Source: Pseudomonadota bacterium
Lineage (GTDB): Bacteria > Pseudomonadota > Alphaproteobacteria > Rhizobiales > Beijerinckiaceae
Length of the DNA stretch: 7,636 nt
Direction: 5' to 3'
Assembly: GCA_023452965.1 (NCBI GenBank)
Contig: JAEXUU010000035.1
Location: forward strand, 1-7,636
This document shows, piece by piece, positions 1-7,636 of the stretch. The notes beneath the pieces are model-generated. The model searched no databases, had not been told where the DNA came from, and saw only the letters and a list, made by a program, of their open reading frames with translations. The translations under genes were made by a program, and so were the position numbers. Numbering within the stretch: position 1 is the first letter of the stretch; each line of letters begins with the position of its first letter.

Positions 1-203
1 ACCACGACCAGCGCCACGGTCTTGTTCGGAATGTGCTGCTGGGCGATCGGCAGGAGCTGCGGATGGAATATCCACGCGACGACCGCCGCGGCCGCCCATG
101 AGGCGATCGCGAGCACCTCGCGGGTAAGCCCGCGCACCGCCGCGAGCAAAGCGGAAACGAGAACCACGCCGATGACGACGAGATCGAGAAGGGTCACAGG
201 CAT
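1..203 (-). CDS. cvpA: CvpA family membrane protein, N-terminal part (cut by left window edge)
   Basis: Only the first 67 residues are in the window. The protein begins MPVTLLDLVVIGVVLVSALL, a hydrophobic first membrane segment (about residues 4-22). The family-typical R-G-L-T-R-E-V-L turn follows (residues 24-31), then a second membrane segment (about 32-45). This matches the start of CvpA (colicin V production protein), an inner-membrane protein linked in other bacteria to envelope and bile-salt tolerance, with no agreed biochemical role. In alphaproteobacteria cvpA commonly sits between radA and purF, so purF would be expected beyond the left edge (inference). The ATG at 201-203 is chosen because it gives the normal CvpA N-terminus; only a weak purine-rich stretch precedes it. 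It lies 194 nt after the radA stop and may have its own promoter. Confidence 0.88.
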   Translation of the reverse strand, partial: MPVTLLDLVVIGVVLVSALLAAVRGLTREVLAIASWAAAAVVAWIFHPQLLPIAQQHIPNKTVALVV

Positions 204-221
204 GTCGGGGCCGCTTCGCTG

Positions 222-242
222 AAAAACCGGGGCCAGCCCCCG
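222..242 (-). terminator. Terminator-like hairpin with T-run in the cvpA leader
   Basis: Read on the minus strand, CGGGG-GCTGG-CCCCG is a 5-bp GC stem with a 5-nt loop, followed by GTTTTT. This looks like a short intrinsic terminator. It lies after radA, so it could end the dnaB-alr-radA transcript. It also sits between a promoter-like sequence and the cvpA ATG, so it could instead attenuate cvpA. The stem is short and efficiency is uncertain. Confidence 0.45.
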
Positions 243-268
243 AGAGATGGGGAGGCCATGCGGGTTTT

Positions 269-297
269 GCTATACAAGTTCGCGTGTCGCACGTCAC
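269..297 (-). promoter_or_regulatory. Putative sigma-70-type promoter for cvpA
   Basis: On the minus strand GTGACG, a 17-nt spacer and TATAGC resemble the alphaproteobacterial housekeeping -35 (TTGAC) and -10 elements. The predicted start would be near 262, giving a leader of about 60 nt before the cvpA ATG. The match was made by eye and the -35 deviates at its first base. Confidence 0.35.
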
Positions 298-397
298 CCA
301 TGCAGTCGGCTCATTTTGCACTGCGAGAGCCGGGGCCGAGCAGGGCGTATCCAGAGTGAGCGGTGAACCGGTCTCGCCATGGTCGGACAGGGGTGCC

Positions 398-1822
<1,425 letters not shown>

Positions 1823-1828
1823 TACGGC

Positions 1829-2955
1829 CTAGAGTCCGGTATAGCGCCGGGCGTGGCGCCAGCCGAGGCTGGTGAGCACCTCGTAGCCGATGGTCTTGGC
1901 GCCGGCGCCGACCGTTTCGAGATCGAGTTCGCCGCCGATCAGGGTGACGGGCGCTCCGCGCACGGCCGCACCGGCCGGGGCATGGGTGACGTCGACGATG
2001 ATCAGGTCCATCGAGACCGTGCCGACGAAGGGGCAGCGCAGCCCGCCGACCAGCGCCGAGCCGCCCGGCGTGATATCGGTCCAGCTCGCATTGCGCGGAT
2101 AGCCGTCGGCATAGCCGAGGCTGATCGTCGCCAGCTTGCGGCGCCCCGGCGCCGTCCAGCGGCCGTTATAGCCGACCTGCGTGCCGCCAGCGATCTCGCG
2201 GACCTGGATGATGCGCGCCTCGAGGCCGATGACCGGCTGCATCGGATTGGGTTGGCCCGGGGTCGGATTGCCGCCATAGAGCGCATAGCCCGGGCGGGTG
2301 AGCTGGTAGGACGGGCAATCCGGCAGGAAATGCGCCGACGAGTTCTTCAGCGAGGCCGGCACGCCCGGAAAGGCTGCCGCGATCTCGGCGAAGGCCGCGA
2401 TCTGGCGGGCATTGGCCGGATTGGCCAGATCCTCCGAAGCGGCGAAATGGCTCATCCCCAGCCCGATTCCGGCGGCGGCAATGACGCCGGAGCGCTCGCG
2501 GGCGAGGTCCAGCCCTTCGCCGGCCCAGAGCCCGAGCCGGTTCATCGCCGTGTCGACGTGCCGCGCTGCCGGCCGGACCTTGGCACCGCTCTGGCGGAAG
2601 CCGGCCCATTCGAGCAGCTCTTCATGCGAGCCGAGCACCGGCGAAAGGTCATGCTCGGCGAACAGCCCGGAACTGTCGGGGGGCAGGCCGTTGAGCACAT
2701 AGATCGTCGCGTCGGGAGCGGTCGCGCGGGCACGGATGCCTTCGGAGAGATGCGCGACGAAGAAAGTGCGGCAACCGGCGGCGGCGAGTGCCGTCACGGC
2801 CGGCTCGATACCGATGCCGTAGGCATCGGCCTTGACCACGGCGGCGGCTTCGGTGCCGGCCCGCGCGCCGAGTGCGCGCCAATTGGCGACGAGAGCGCCG
2901 AGGTCGATCGTCAGCAACGGGCCGTGGTCGGCATTGGTCGGCGTATCGAAGGGGT

Positions 2956-2959
<4 letters not shown>
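1829..2959 (-). CDS. alr: Alanine racemase (PLP-dependent)
   Basis: A 376-residue fold-type III PLP enzyme that interconverts L- and D-alanine in the cytoplasm, supplying D-Ala for peptidoglycan. The PLP lysine lies in VVKADAYGIG (Lys43). The second catalytic base is most likely Tyr264 in QVGYN, as in the VxYG motif of characterised Alr enzymes. ISLGYADGYPR (279-289) and the SMD motif (316-318) are present, as is HVDTAMNRLGL (134-144), corresponding to the family's K-x-D-T-G-M-x-R-L-G. The residue before the SMD stretch is GTV rather than the more common GRV. The length is typical. The ATG at 2957-2959 overlaps the dnaB stop by ATGA, which implies translational coupling with the helicase gene. 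It ends in TAG; the reading frame after that TAG is the frame of radA. Catabolic (DadX) and biosynthetic racemases cannot be told apart by sequence alone, but the operon context favours housekeeping Alr. Confidence 0.95.
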
Positions 2960-4446
<1,487 letters not shown>

Positions 4447-4483
4447 GGCCTTGGATAGGTCAGAGTCGCGGAGTCATGAACCT

Positions 4484-4498
4484 GAACAAAGTGGGAAC
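4484..4498 (-). promoter_or_regulatory. LexA (SOS) box, alphaproteobacterial GTTC-N7-GTTC type, upstream of dnaB
   Basis: On the minus strand the sequence is GTTC, CCACTTT, GTTC: a perfect match to the direct-repeat LexA operator of alphaproteobacteria (GTTC-N7-GTTC). A third GTTC follows after 2 nt (4478-4481), making a run of three direct repeats. The site ends 37 nt before the dnaB ATG and falls about where transcription would start from the promoter proposed just upstream, a sensible place for a repressor. The motif is established for recA, uvrA and lexA in this class; its use at dnaB here is inferred. Confidence 0.6.
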
Positions 4499-4503
4499 AG
4501 AGG

Positions 4504-4532
4504 GAATAGCCGGAACTCTGCCCGCTGTCCAC
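4504..4532 (-). promoter_or_regulatory. Possible promoter for dnaB-alr-radA
   Basis: On the minus strand GTGGAC, a 17-nt spacer and CTATTC are weakly promoter-like. It lies in the only sizeable gap ahead of dnaB, after a terminator-like hairpin and immediately before the LexA box. Transcription would start around 4497, inside the box. The -35 is poor, so the call rests mainly on position. Confidence 0.28.
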
Positions 4533-4542
4533 AGCGCCAACG

Positions 4543-4570
4543 AAAAGGGCGCCGTGTTGCCACAGCGCCC
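4543..4570 (-). terminator. Probable intrinsic terminator of the rpsF-rplI transcript
   Basis: On the minus strand GGGCGC pairs with GCGCCC, enclosing an inner GTG/CAC pairing around a GCAA loop, and TTTT follows the stem directly. It lies about 130 nt past the rplI stop and ahead of the dnaB control region, so it would separate the ribosomal operon from the helicase operon. The T-run is short. Confidence 0.5.
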
Positions 4571-4638
4571 ATTGACTCCAATCTGGATCGCCACGCGTCC
4601 GTCCGGGCGCGATCGCGGCGATCCATTTCATTGTTATC

Positions 4639-4683
4639 GCATCGGAGCTTCCGAAAAGTGGGATCCACTCTTCGGTCCGATGC
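4639..4683. repeat. REP-like imperfect palindrome between rplI and dnaB
   Basis: The outer arms GCATCGGA and TCCGATGC are perfect 8-bp inverted repeats. Inside, CCGAAAAGTGG pairs with CCACTCTTCGG with one mismatch (G-U compatible in RNA) around a GAT loop. A 4-nt bulge (GCTT) sits on the plus-strand left side. The CGAAAAGTGG...CCACTTTTCG core resembles a palindromic intergenic repeat common in Rhizobiales genomes (from memory). It begins 17 nt beyond the rplI stop, so its transcript would form a long hairpin that could protect or end the rplI mRNA; no T-run follows. Confidence 0.6.
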
Positions 4684-4700
4684 TATCGCCGGAAAACCGA

Positions 4701-5267
4701 TCAGCGATCGTCGTCCTCGCCGGCTTCGGCCAGCGCGGCACCGACCTCGAGGCCGAGATCGTCGAGATCGAAGGTCTCGCGAGCGGTGACGTCCTCGCCG
4801 CGCACCTGGCGCTCGGCCTCTTCGGCCGAACGGGCGATGTTGACGGTGACGGTGACCGAGACTTCCGGATGCAGCACGACCGGGACGGAGTGCAGGCCGA
4901 GCGTCTTGATCGGCGCGTTCAGGGTGATCTGACCGCGGTCGACCGAGAAGCCGTCATTGCTCAGCGCCTCGGCGATGTCGCGGGTCGAGACCGAGCCGTA
5001 CAGCACGCCCGATTCGCCGGACTGGCGCAGCATCACCACCGAGTGGCCGTCGAGCGTCTCGGCGACCGAGTCGGCCTCGCGCTTCAGCTCGAGATTGCGG
5101 GCCTCGAGCTGGGCGCGCTGGTTCTCGAAGCGCTTCTTGTTCTCTTCGGTCGCGCGCAGGGCCTTGCCGCGGGCGAGCAGGTAGTTGCGGCCGTAGCCGT
5201 CGCGCACGCGCACGGTCTCGCCCATCTGGCCGAGCTTGGCGACGCGTTCGAGCAGGATCACTTCCAT
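4701..5267 (-). CDS. rplI: 50S ribosomal protein bL9
   Basis: A 188-residue bL9, which binds 23S rRNA near the L1 stalk and reaches across to neighbouring ribosomes. The N-terminal domain [13 protein letters not shown]...[16 protein letters not shown] (1-36) is the canonical bL9 signature. A long charged helix links it (about 40-72) to the C-terminal domain (about 75-148), which includes [17 protein letters not shown]. Residues from about 149 to the end form an acidic extension ending EAGEDDDR, absent from the 149-residue E. coli protein but usual in alphaproteobacteria. The start is secured by AAGGAG (5275-5280) 7 nt before the ATG. It is the last gene of the rpsF-rpsR-DUF2232-rplI cluster, 36 nt after the DUF2232 stop. 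Confidence 0.97.
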   Translation of the reverse strand: MEVILLERVAKLGQMGETVRVRDGYGRNYLLARGKALRATEENKKRFENQRAQLEARNLELKREADSVAETLDGHSVVMLRQSGESGVLYGSVSTRDIAEALSNDGFSVDRGQITLNAPIKTLGLHSVPVVLHPEVSVTVTVNIARSAEEAERQVRGEDVTARETFDLDDLGLEVGAALAEAGEDDDR

Positions 5268-5303
5268 GGTCTTTCTCCTTGATGTTCGTCGATAGGATTG
5301 ATG

Positions 5304-6248
5304 TCAGGCGGTAGGCGGCGTCGACGATCTGCGCCGGCGCAAGTCGATCAGCGCGTCGGCAATGCCGAGCAGCGCGAGGAAGGGGAACACCGTGATCAGC
5401 ATGATCAGCAGCGCCAGATAGACCGCGAACAGGGTCGGCATCCGCCAGGCCTTGCCGCGGCTGAGGTCGTGAACTGCGGCAAGGCCGGCGAGCCCGAAGG
5501 CTGCGATCAGTGCGCCGGTCATGGCGGCGCCGGCCAGGCCGACGAAGCCACCCATCAGGCTCAGCAGGAAGCCCGCGCCGAGCGCAGCGACGGCCTTGGC
5601 AGGAAGGCGGGTCGCCGGAATGAAGGGCCAGGGGCGGGGCAGGCGGCCCGAAAGCTGGACGGCCTTGGCCGCCAGCCAGAGATTGGCGACGATCATCGGC
5701 ACGAAGGAGGCGCCGGCGGCGGCCGGAACCAGCGCGGCGAGGCGGGCTGCGAGATCGGCGACATCGATACCGCTAGGCAGGCGCACCGACGGGCCGACGC
5801 CCTCGCCGCCGCTGAGCACCAGCTGCAGTCCGCGCGTCATCACGCTGCGATAGGTCTCGTAGTCGGAAGAGATCGCAAGCGCGCCGCCGATCGTCACCAG
5901 GGTGGCAACCGCGGCGATCCAGACCAGCAGACGTCCGAGCGGGTACCATTCGCTGGTGCCGTCGCCATTGTCGCGCGCCAGCAGGGCGAGATAGGCGATC
6001 CACCAGGCCGGCAGCGCGGCGCCGATGGCGAAGGCGAGCCCGAGCGGGACTTTCAGCACCAGCGCGACGGCGGCCGTCCCGCAGGCCGCGGCGACCAGCC
6101 CGGCACGATGGTTCCAGCCGAGCGCTGCGATGAAGACCGGGAGCGGGGCGACATAGGACAACAGCAGCGCCAGCGGCGATCCGGTGATCACCACTGTGAA
6201 AAGGAGGGCTGAAACCAGCCCGGCGCCGATGCCGACGATGGGTAGCAT
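5304..6248 (-). CDS. DUF2232 family multi-pass membrane protein
   Basis: A 314-residue, strongly hydrophobic protein with about eight predicted membrane segments (roughly residues 3-23, 27-44, 50-66, 68-91, 105-127, 172-200, 218-256 as two, and 272-300) and a basic C-terminal tail, LRRRRSS. A soluble loop of about 40 residues (128-168) contains a Gly-rich GGEGVG. Length, topology and position between rpsR and rplI match the DUF2232 (YybS-like) proteins of alphaproteobacteria. Their function is unknown; distant similarity to membrane subunits of transporters is sometimes suggested but cannot be judged here. AGGA lies about 7 nt before the ATG. The leader of 179 nt after rpsR contains a strong hairpin, which may lower its expression relative to the ribosomal genes. 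Its stop is 36 nt from rplI, so the two are probably co-transcribed. Confidence 0.88.
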   Translation of the reverse strand: MLPIVGIGAGLVSALLFTVVITGSPLALLLSYVAPLPVFIAALGWNHRAGLVAAACGTAAVALVLKVPLGLAFAIGAALPAWWIAYLALLARDNGDGTSEWYPLGRLLVWIAAVATLVTIGGALAISSDYETYRSVMTRGLQLVLSGGEGVGPSVRLPSGIDVADLAARLAALVPAAAGASFVPMIVANLWLAAKAVQLSGRLPRPWPFIPATRLPAKAVAALGAGFLLSLMGGFVGLAGAAMTGALIAAFGLAGLAAVHDLSRGKAWRMPTLFAVYLALLIMLITVFPFLALLGIADALIDLRRRRSSTPPTA

Positions 6249-6388
6249 GTCCGTCCTGCTGTCCCGCTGCTCTCGCGTGCTTTCCGTCAGACCGGAACTG
6301 GCTCGCGGCAGGGTGAGAGGGCTCTTCGCCTCAACATACCCGGAGGGGTTTCACCGCCGGGCGACTAATGGTCTATCGGTCTAGGAAA

Positions 6389-6412
6389 CCGGTGGCGCCG
6401 AAGCGCCACCGG
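6389..6412 (-). terminator. UUCG-capped hairpin after rpsR (terminator or attenuator)
   Basis: On the minus strand CCGGTGGCGC, loop TTCG and GCGCCACCGG form a perfect 10-bp GC-rich stem with a C(UUCG)G tetraloop, followed by TTTCC. It starts 15 nt beyond the rpsR stop. The very stable stem but short T-run suggests partial termination or 3'-end protection of the rpsF-rpsR mRNA rather than a full stop, since DUF2232 and rplI follow on the same strand. Confidence 0.6.
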
Positions 6413-6427
6413 GAAACATTCAGCCGC

Positions 6428-6673
6428 TCAGCGGATGACGTAGGGCAGCAGGCCGAGGAAGCGGGCGCGCTAGATCGCCTGGGCGAGCTCACGCTGCTTC
6501 TTGGCCGAGACGGCCGTGATGCGAGACGGCACGATCTTGCCGCGCTCGGAGATATAGCGCGAGAGCAGACGCACGTCCTTGTAGTCGATCTTCGGAGCGC
6601 CTTCGCCCGAGAACGGGCAGGACTTGCGGCGGCGGAAGAAGGGGCGACGGGCGCCAGCAGATGCGGTCGACAT
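6428..6673 (-). CDS. rpsR: 30S ribosomal protein bS18, interrupted by an in-frame amber codon at residue 68
   Basis: bS18 pairs with bS6 on the 30S platform and binds the central domain of 16S rRNA. The first 67 residues are a normal bS18: [13 protein letters not shown] (9-21), [19 protein letters not shown] (29-47), [18 protein letters not shown] (50-67). The next codon (6470-6472) is TAG where nearly all bS18 proteins have Lys in AIKRAR. After it the same frame continues [13 protein letters not shown] and ends in TGA at 6428-6430. The coordinates given span the full 81-codon gene; read literally, the protein stops at 67 residues (6470-6673). One base (AAG to TAG) explains everything, so a sequencing error or a point mutation is more likely than decay. 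GGGGAGG lies 8 nt before the ATG, and the gene starts 3 nt after the rpsF stop. bS18 is essential in E. coli. Confidence 0.9.
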
Positions 6674-6676
6674 GGA

Positions 6677-7126
6677 TCAGGCCTCCCCGGCGGGGGTTTC
6701 GGTGGCTTCGTCTTCGCGGCGCGGACGCTCGCGGCGCGGGCCACGGTCGAAGCGATCGCCGCCGCCAGGGCCGCGATCGAAACGGTCGCCGCGCTCGTCG
6801 CGGTCGCGCTTCTGGAGCATGACCGACTGGCCGTCCTCGAGAGCCTCGACGCGGATGGTCATGAAGCGCAGCACGTCTTCATTGATGCGCATCTGGCGCT
6901 CCATCTCGGCCACGGCGGCCGCCGGGGCGTCGATGTTCAGCAGCGAATAATGCGCCTTGCGGTTCTTCTTGATGCGGTAGCCCAGGGACTTGACGCCCCA
7001 GTACTCGACCTTGGCGACGGAGCCGCCATTGGCCTCGAGGATGCCCTTGAACTGCTCGACAAGGGTCTCGACCTGCTGCGCGCTGACATCTTGTCGCGCG
7101 AGCATCACATGCTCGTACAATGCCAT
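6677..7126 (-). CDS. rpsF: 30S ribosomal protein bS6
   Basis: A 149-residue bS6 that forms a dimer with bS18 in the 30S platform. The body (1-105) is canonical: [15 protein letters not shown] at the start, then [24 protein letters not shown] (42-65), [20 protein letters not shown] (75-94). Residues 106-149 form a charged tail containing two copies of [12 protein letters not shown] units (113-120 and 123-130), then RRERPRRED and an acidic end. C-terminal tails of this sort are common in alphaproteobacterial bS6. The frame stays open upstream to 7435, but the start at 7126 is fixed by the conserved N-terminus and by AAGGAAGG 6 nt before it. It is the first gene of the rpsF-rpsR-DUF2232-rplI cluster, divergent from fabD. 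Confidence 0.97.
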   Translation of the reverse strand: MALYEHVMLARQDVSAQQVETLVEQFKGILEANGGSVAKVEYWGVKSLGYRIKKNRKAHYSLLNIDAPAAAVAEMERQMRINEDVLRFMTIRVEALEDGQSVMLQKRDRDERGDRFDRGPGGGDRFDRGPRRERPRREDEATETPAGEA

Positions 7127-7132
7127 GAGTGG

Positions 7133-7140
7133 CCTTCCTT
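7133..7140 (-). promoter_or_regulatory. Ribosome-binding site deciding the rpsF start
   Basis: On the minus strand AAGGAAGG lies 6 nt before the ATG at 7124-7126. It is the best Shine-Dalgarno-like match in this leader. It rules out the longer in-frame extension whose N-terminus has no bS6 similarity. Confidence 0.75.
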
Positions 7141-7314
7141 CTTTCACCTGCTTCGTCCGGCGCGGAGCCCTCCGAGCCCTGGATAAGGCCCGACAGGATT
7201 TCATCGAAGGCGGAGACACGGGATGATGGCTGCCCAGGAGAGAAGCCGAGCGGAGCAGCTCCAGAAGGGAAAGCTCCGCCATCCGTTCAGCCTCCGGCCG
7301 AACAAGCAGAGGGC

Positions 7315-7343
7315 TCGTTACAGGGAGATGGCCTTCCGCGCAA
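7315..7343 (-). promoter_or_regulatory. Possible rpsF operon promoter
   Basis: On the minus strand TTGCGC, a 17-nt spacer and TAACGA form a weak sigma-70-like pair. The -35 falls inside one copy of the 10-bp direct repeat. It would give an rpsF leader of roughly 180 nt. The -10 is poor, so this is a position-guided guess. Confidence 0.25.
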
Positions 7344-7470
7344 GCCGAAAACATCGGAAAATGTCCGCGCAAGTCGAGTTTGGGGCTGTCGAAGCCTTGA
7401 CTTGCCGGGCCGCACGGTGCGACTGCGCCCCGCAACGTTAACCAGGCGCGATCTTCAGGACCAGCAGGAC

Positions 7471-7636
7471 ATGGCGACGGCTTTCATCTTTCCAGGGCAA
7501 GGTTCGCAGGCGGTCGGCATGGGCAAGGGCCTGGCCGAGGCCTTTCCGGCGGCCCGCGCCGTCTTCGACGAGGTCGATGCGGCTCTGTCGCAGAAGCTCT
7601 CGACTCTGATGTGGGAGGGGCCGGGCGAGGAGCTCA
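7471..7636 (+). CDS. fabD: Malonyl-CoA:ACP transacylase FabD, N-terminal part (cut by right window edge)
   Basis: Fifty-five residues are visible, beginning [20 protein letters not shown]. The F-P-G-Q-G-S-Q stretch (7-13) is the hallmark N-terminal motif of FabD acyltransferases, whose Gln helps form the oxyanion hole. The catalytic Ser (GHSLG, expected near residue 90) lies outside the window. FabD moves malonyl from CoA to acyl carrier protein to feed fatty acid elongation in the cytoplasm. The ATG at 7471 is chosen because it gives the standard start; AGGA at 7457-7460 lies 10 nt upstream. It is divergent from rpsF, a common arrangement in Rhizobiales, where fabG and acpP usually follow fabD (expected beyond the right edge, not seen). 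A modular synthase acyltransferase domain is unlikely given the free N-terminus. Confidence 0.93.
   Translation, partial: MATAFIFPGQGSQAVGMGKGLAEAFPAARAVFDEVDAALSQKLSTLMWEGPGEEL

Larger units (their letters stand above)
7127..7470. other. Divergent rpsF/fabD intergenic region and rpsF leader
   Basis: A 344-nt gap with no convincing gene. It must hold promoters for both directions. Visible structure: a 7-bp inverted repeat GCGGAGC/GCTCCGC with a 16-nt loop (7250-7279); a small hairpin GTTC-x-GCC/GGC-x-GAAC (7285-7303); a repeated GAGCCCT (near 7166-7179); and a 10-bp direct repeat TCCGCGCAAG (7335-7344 and 7364-7373) 29 nt apart. A CTTGAC hexamer on the plus strand near 7395-7400 could be a fabD -35, but I see no matching -10. 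The hairpins lie in the predicted rpsF 5' leader, where bS6-bS18 autoregulatory RNA structures occur in many bacteria; I could not match that motif. Confidence 0.5.

Noticed and set aside
4524..4537. Possible DnaA box near the CGCTGTCCACAGCG palindrome upstream of dnaB
   Set aside because: The TGTCCACA core differs from TTATCCACA at key positions, and no cluster of boxes or AT-rich region is present to suggest an origin.
5298..6212. 304-codon plus-strand frame opposite the DUF2232 gene
   Set aside because: Gln/Gly/Arg-rich with no domain. The minus-strand membrane protein explains the region.
6470..6472. TAG recoded as a sense codon throughout the organism
   Set aside because: The alr gene ends in TAG exactly at the normal Alr C-terminus, so TAG most likely acts as a stop; a base error or point mutation in rpsR is simpler.
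6368..7186. 272-codon plus-strand frame opposite rpsF and rpsR
   Set aside because: Shadow of the ribosomal genes; composition is low-complexity Ala/Leu/Asp.
6677..7435. N-terminally extended rpsF starting at 7435
   Set aside because: The extra 103 residues have no bS6 similarity, and a strong ribosome-binding site plus the conserved N-terminus place the start at 7126.

Overview
The window is a GC-rich chromosomal stretch from an alphaproteobacterium, most likely Hyphomicrobiales (Rhizobiales; Bosea-, Methylobacterium- or Beijerinckiaceae-like). The evidence is the gene order, the protein sequences, an alphaproteobacterial-type LexA box and a palindrome of a kind seen in that order. No marker gene fixes the genus. 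It is core housekeeping DNA: I see no mobile element, CRISPR array, tRNA, rRNA or accessory system.

Layout: almost everything reads on the minus strand, from right to left. At the right edge the plus-strand fabD (fatty acid synthesis) begins and runs out of the window. A 344-nt divergent spacer separates it from a ribosomal cluster on the minus strand: rpsF (bS6), rpsR (bS18), a multi-pass DUF2232 membrane protein and rplI (bL9). A 254-nt spacer follows, holding a REP-like palindrome, a terminator-like hairpin, a possible promoter and a GTTC-N7-GTTC LexA box. Next comes a tight cluster of dnaB (replicative helicase), alr (alanine racemase) and radA (recombination/branch migration). dnaB and alr overlap by an ATGA, and alr and radA are 6 nt apart. 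After another 194 nt with its own promoter-like and hairpin signals comes the start of cvpA, cut by the left edge.

How the genes work together: bS6 and bS18 form a heterodimer on the 30S platform, and bL9 belongs to the 50S subunit. DnaB unwinds the replication fork, RadA remodels recombination intermediates at stalled forks, and Alr supplies D-alanine for peptidoglycan. FabD loads malonyl groups onto acyl carrier protein. The cluster links translation, replication/repair and envelope growth.

Most notable observations: (1) rpsR carries an in-frame amber codon at position 68, with the conserved S18 C-terminus intact after it; this is either an essential-gene nonsense mutation or a base error. 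(2) A perfect alphaproteobacterial SOS box lies just upstream of dnaB-alr-radA. (3) DnaB has an unusual Asn immediately before its Walker B Asp. I found no convincing new multi-gene system.
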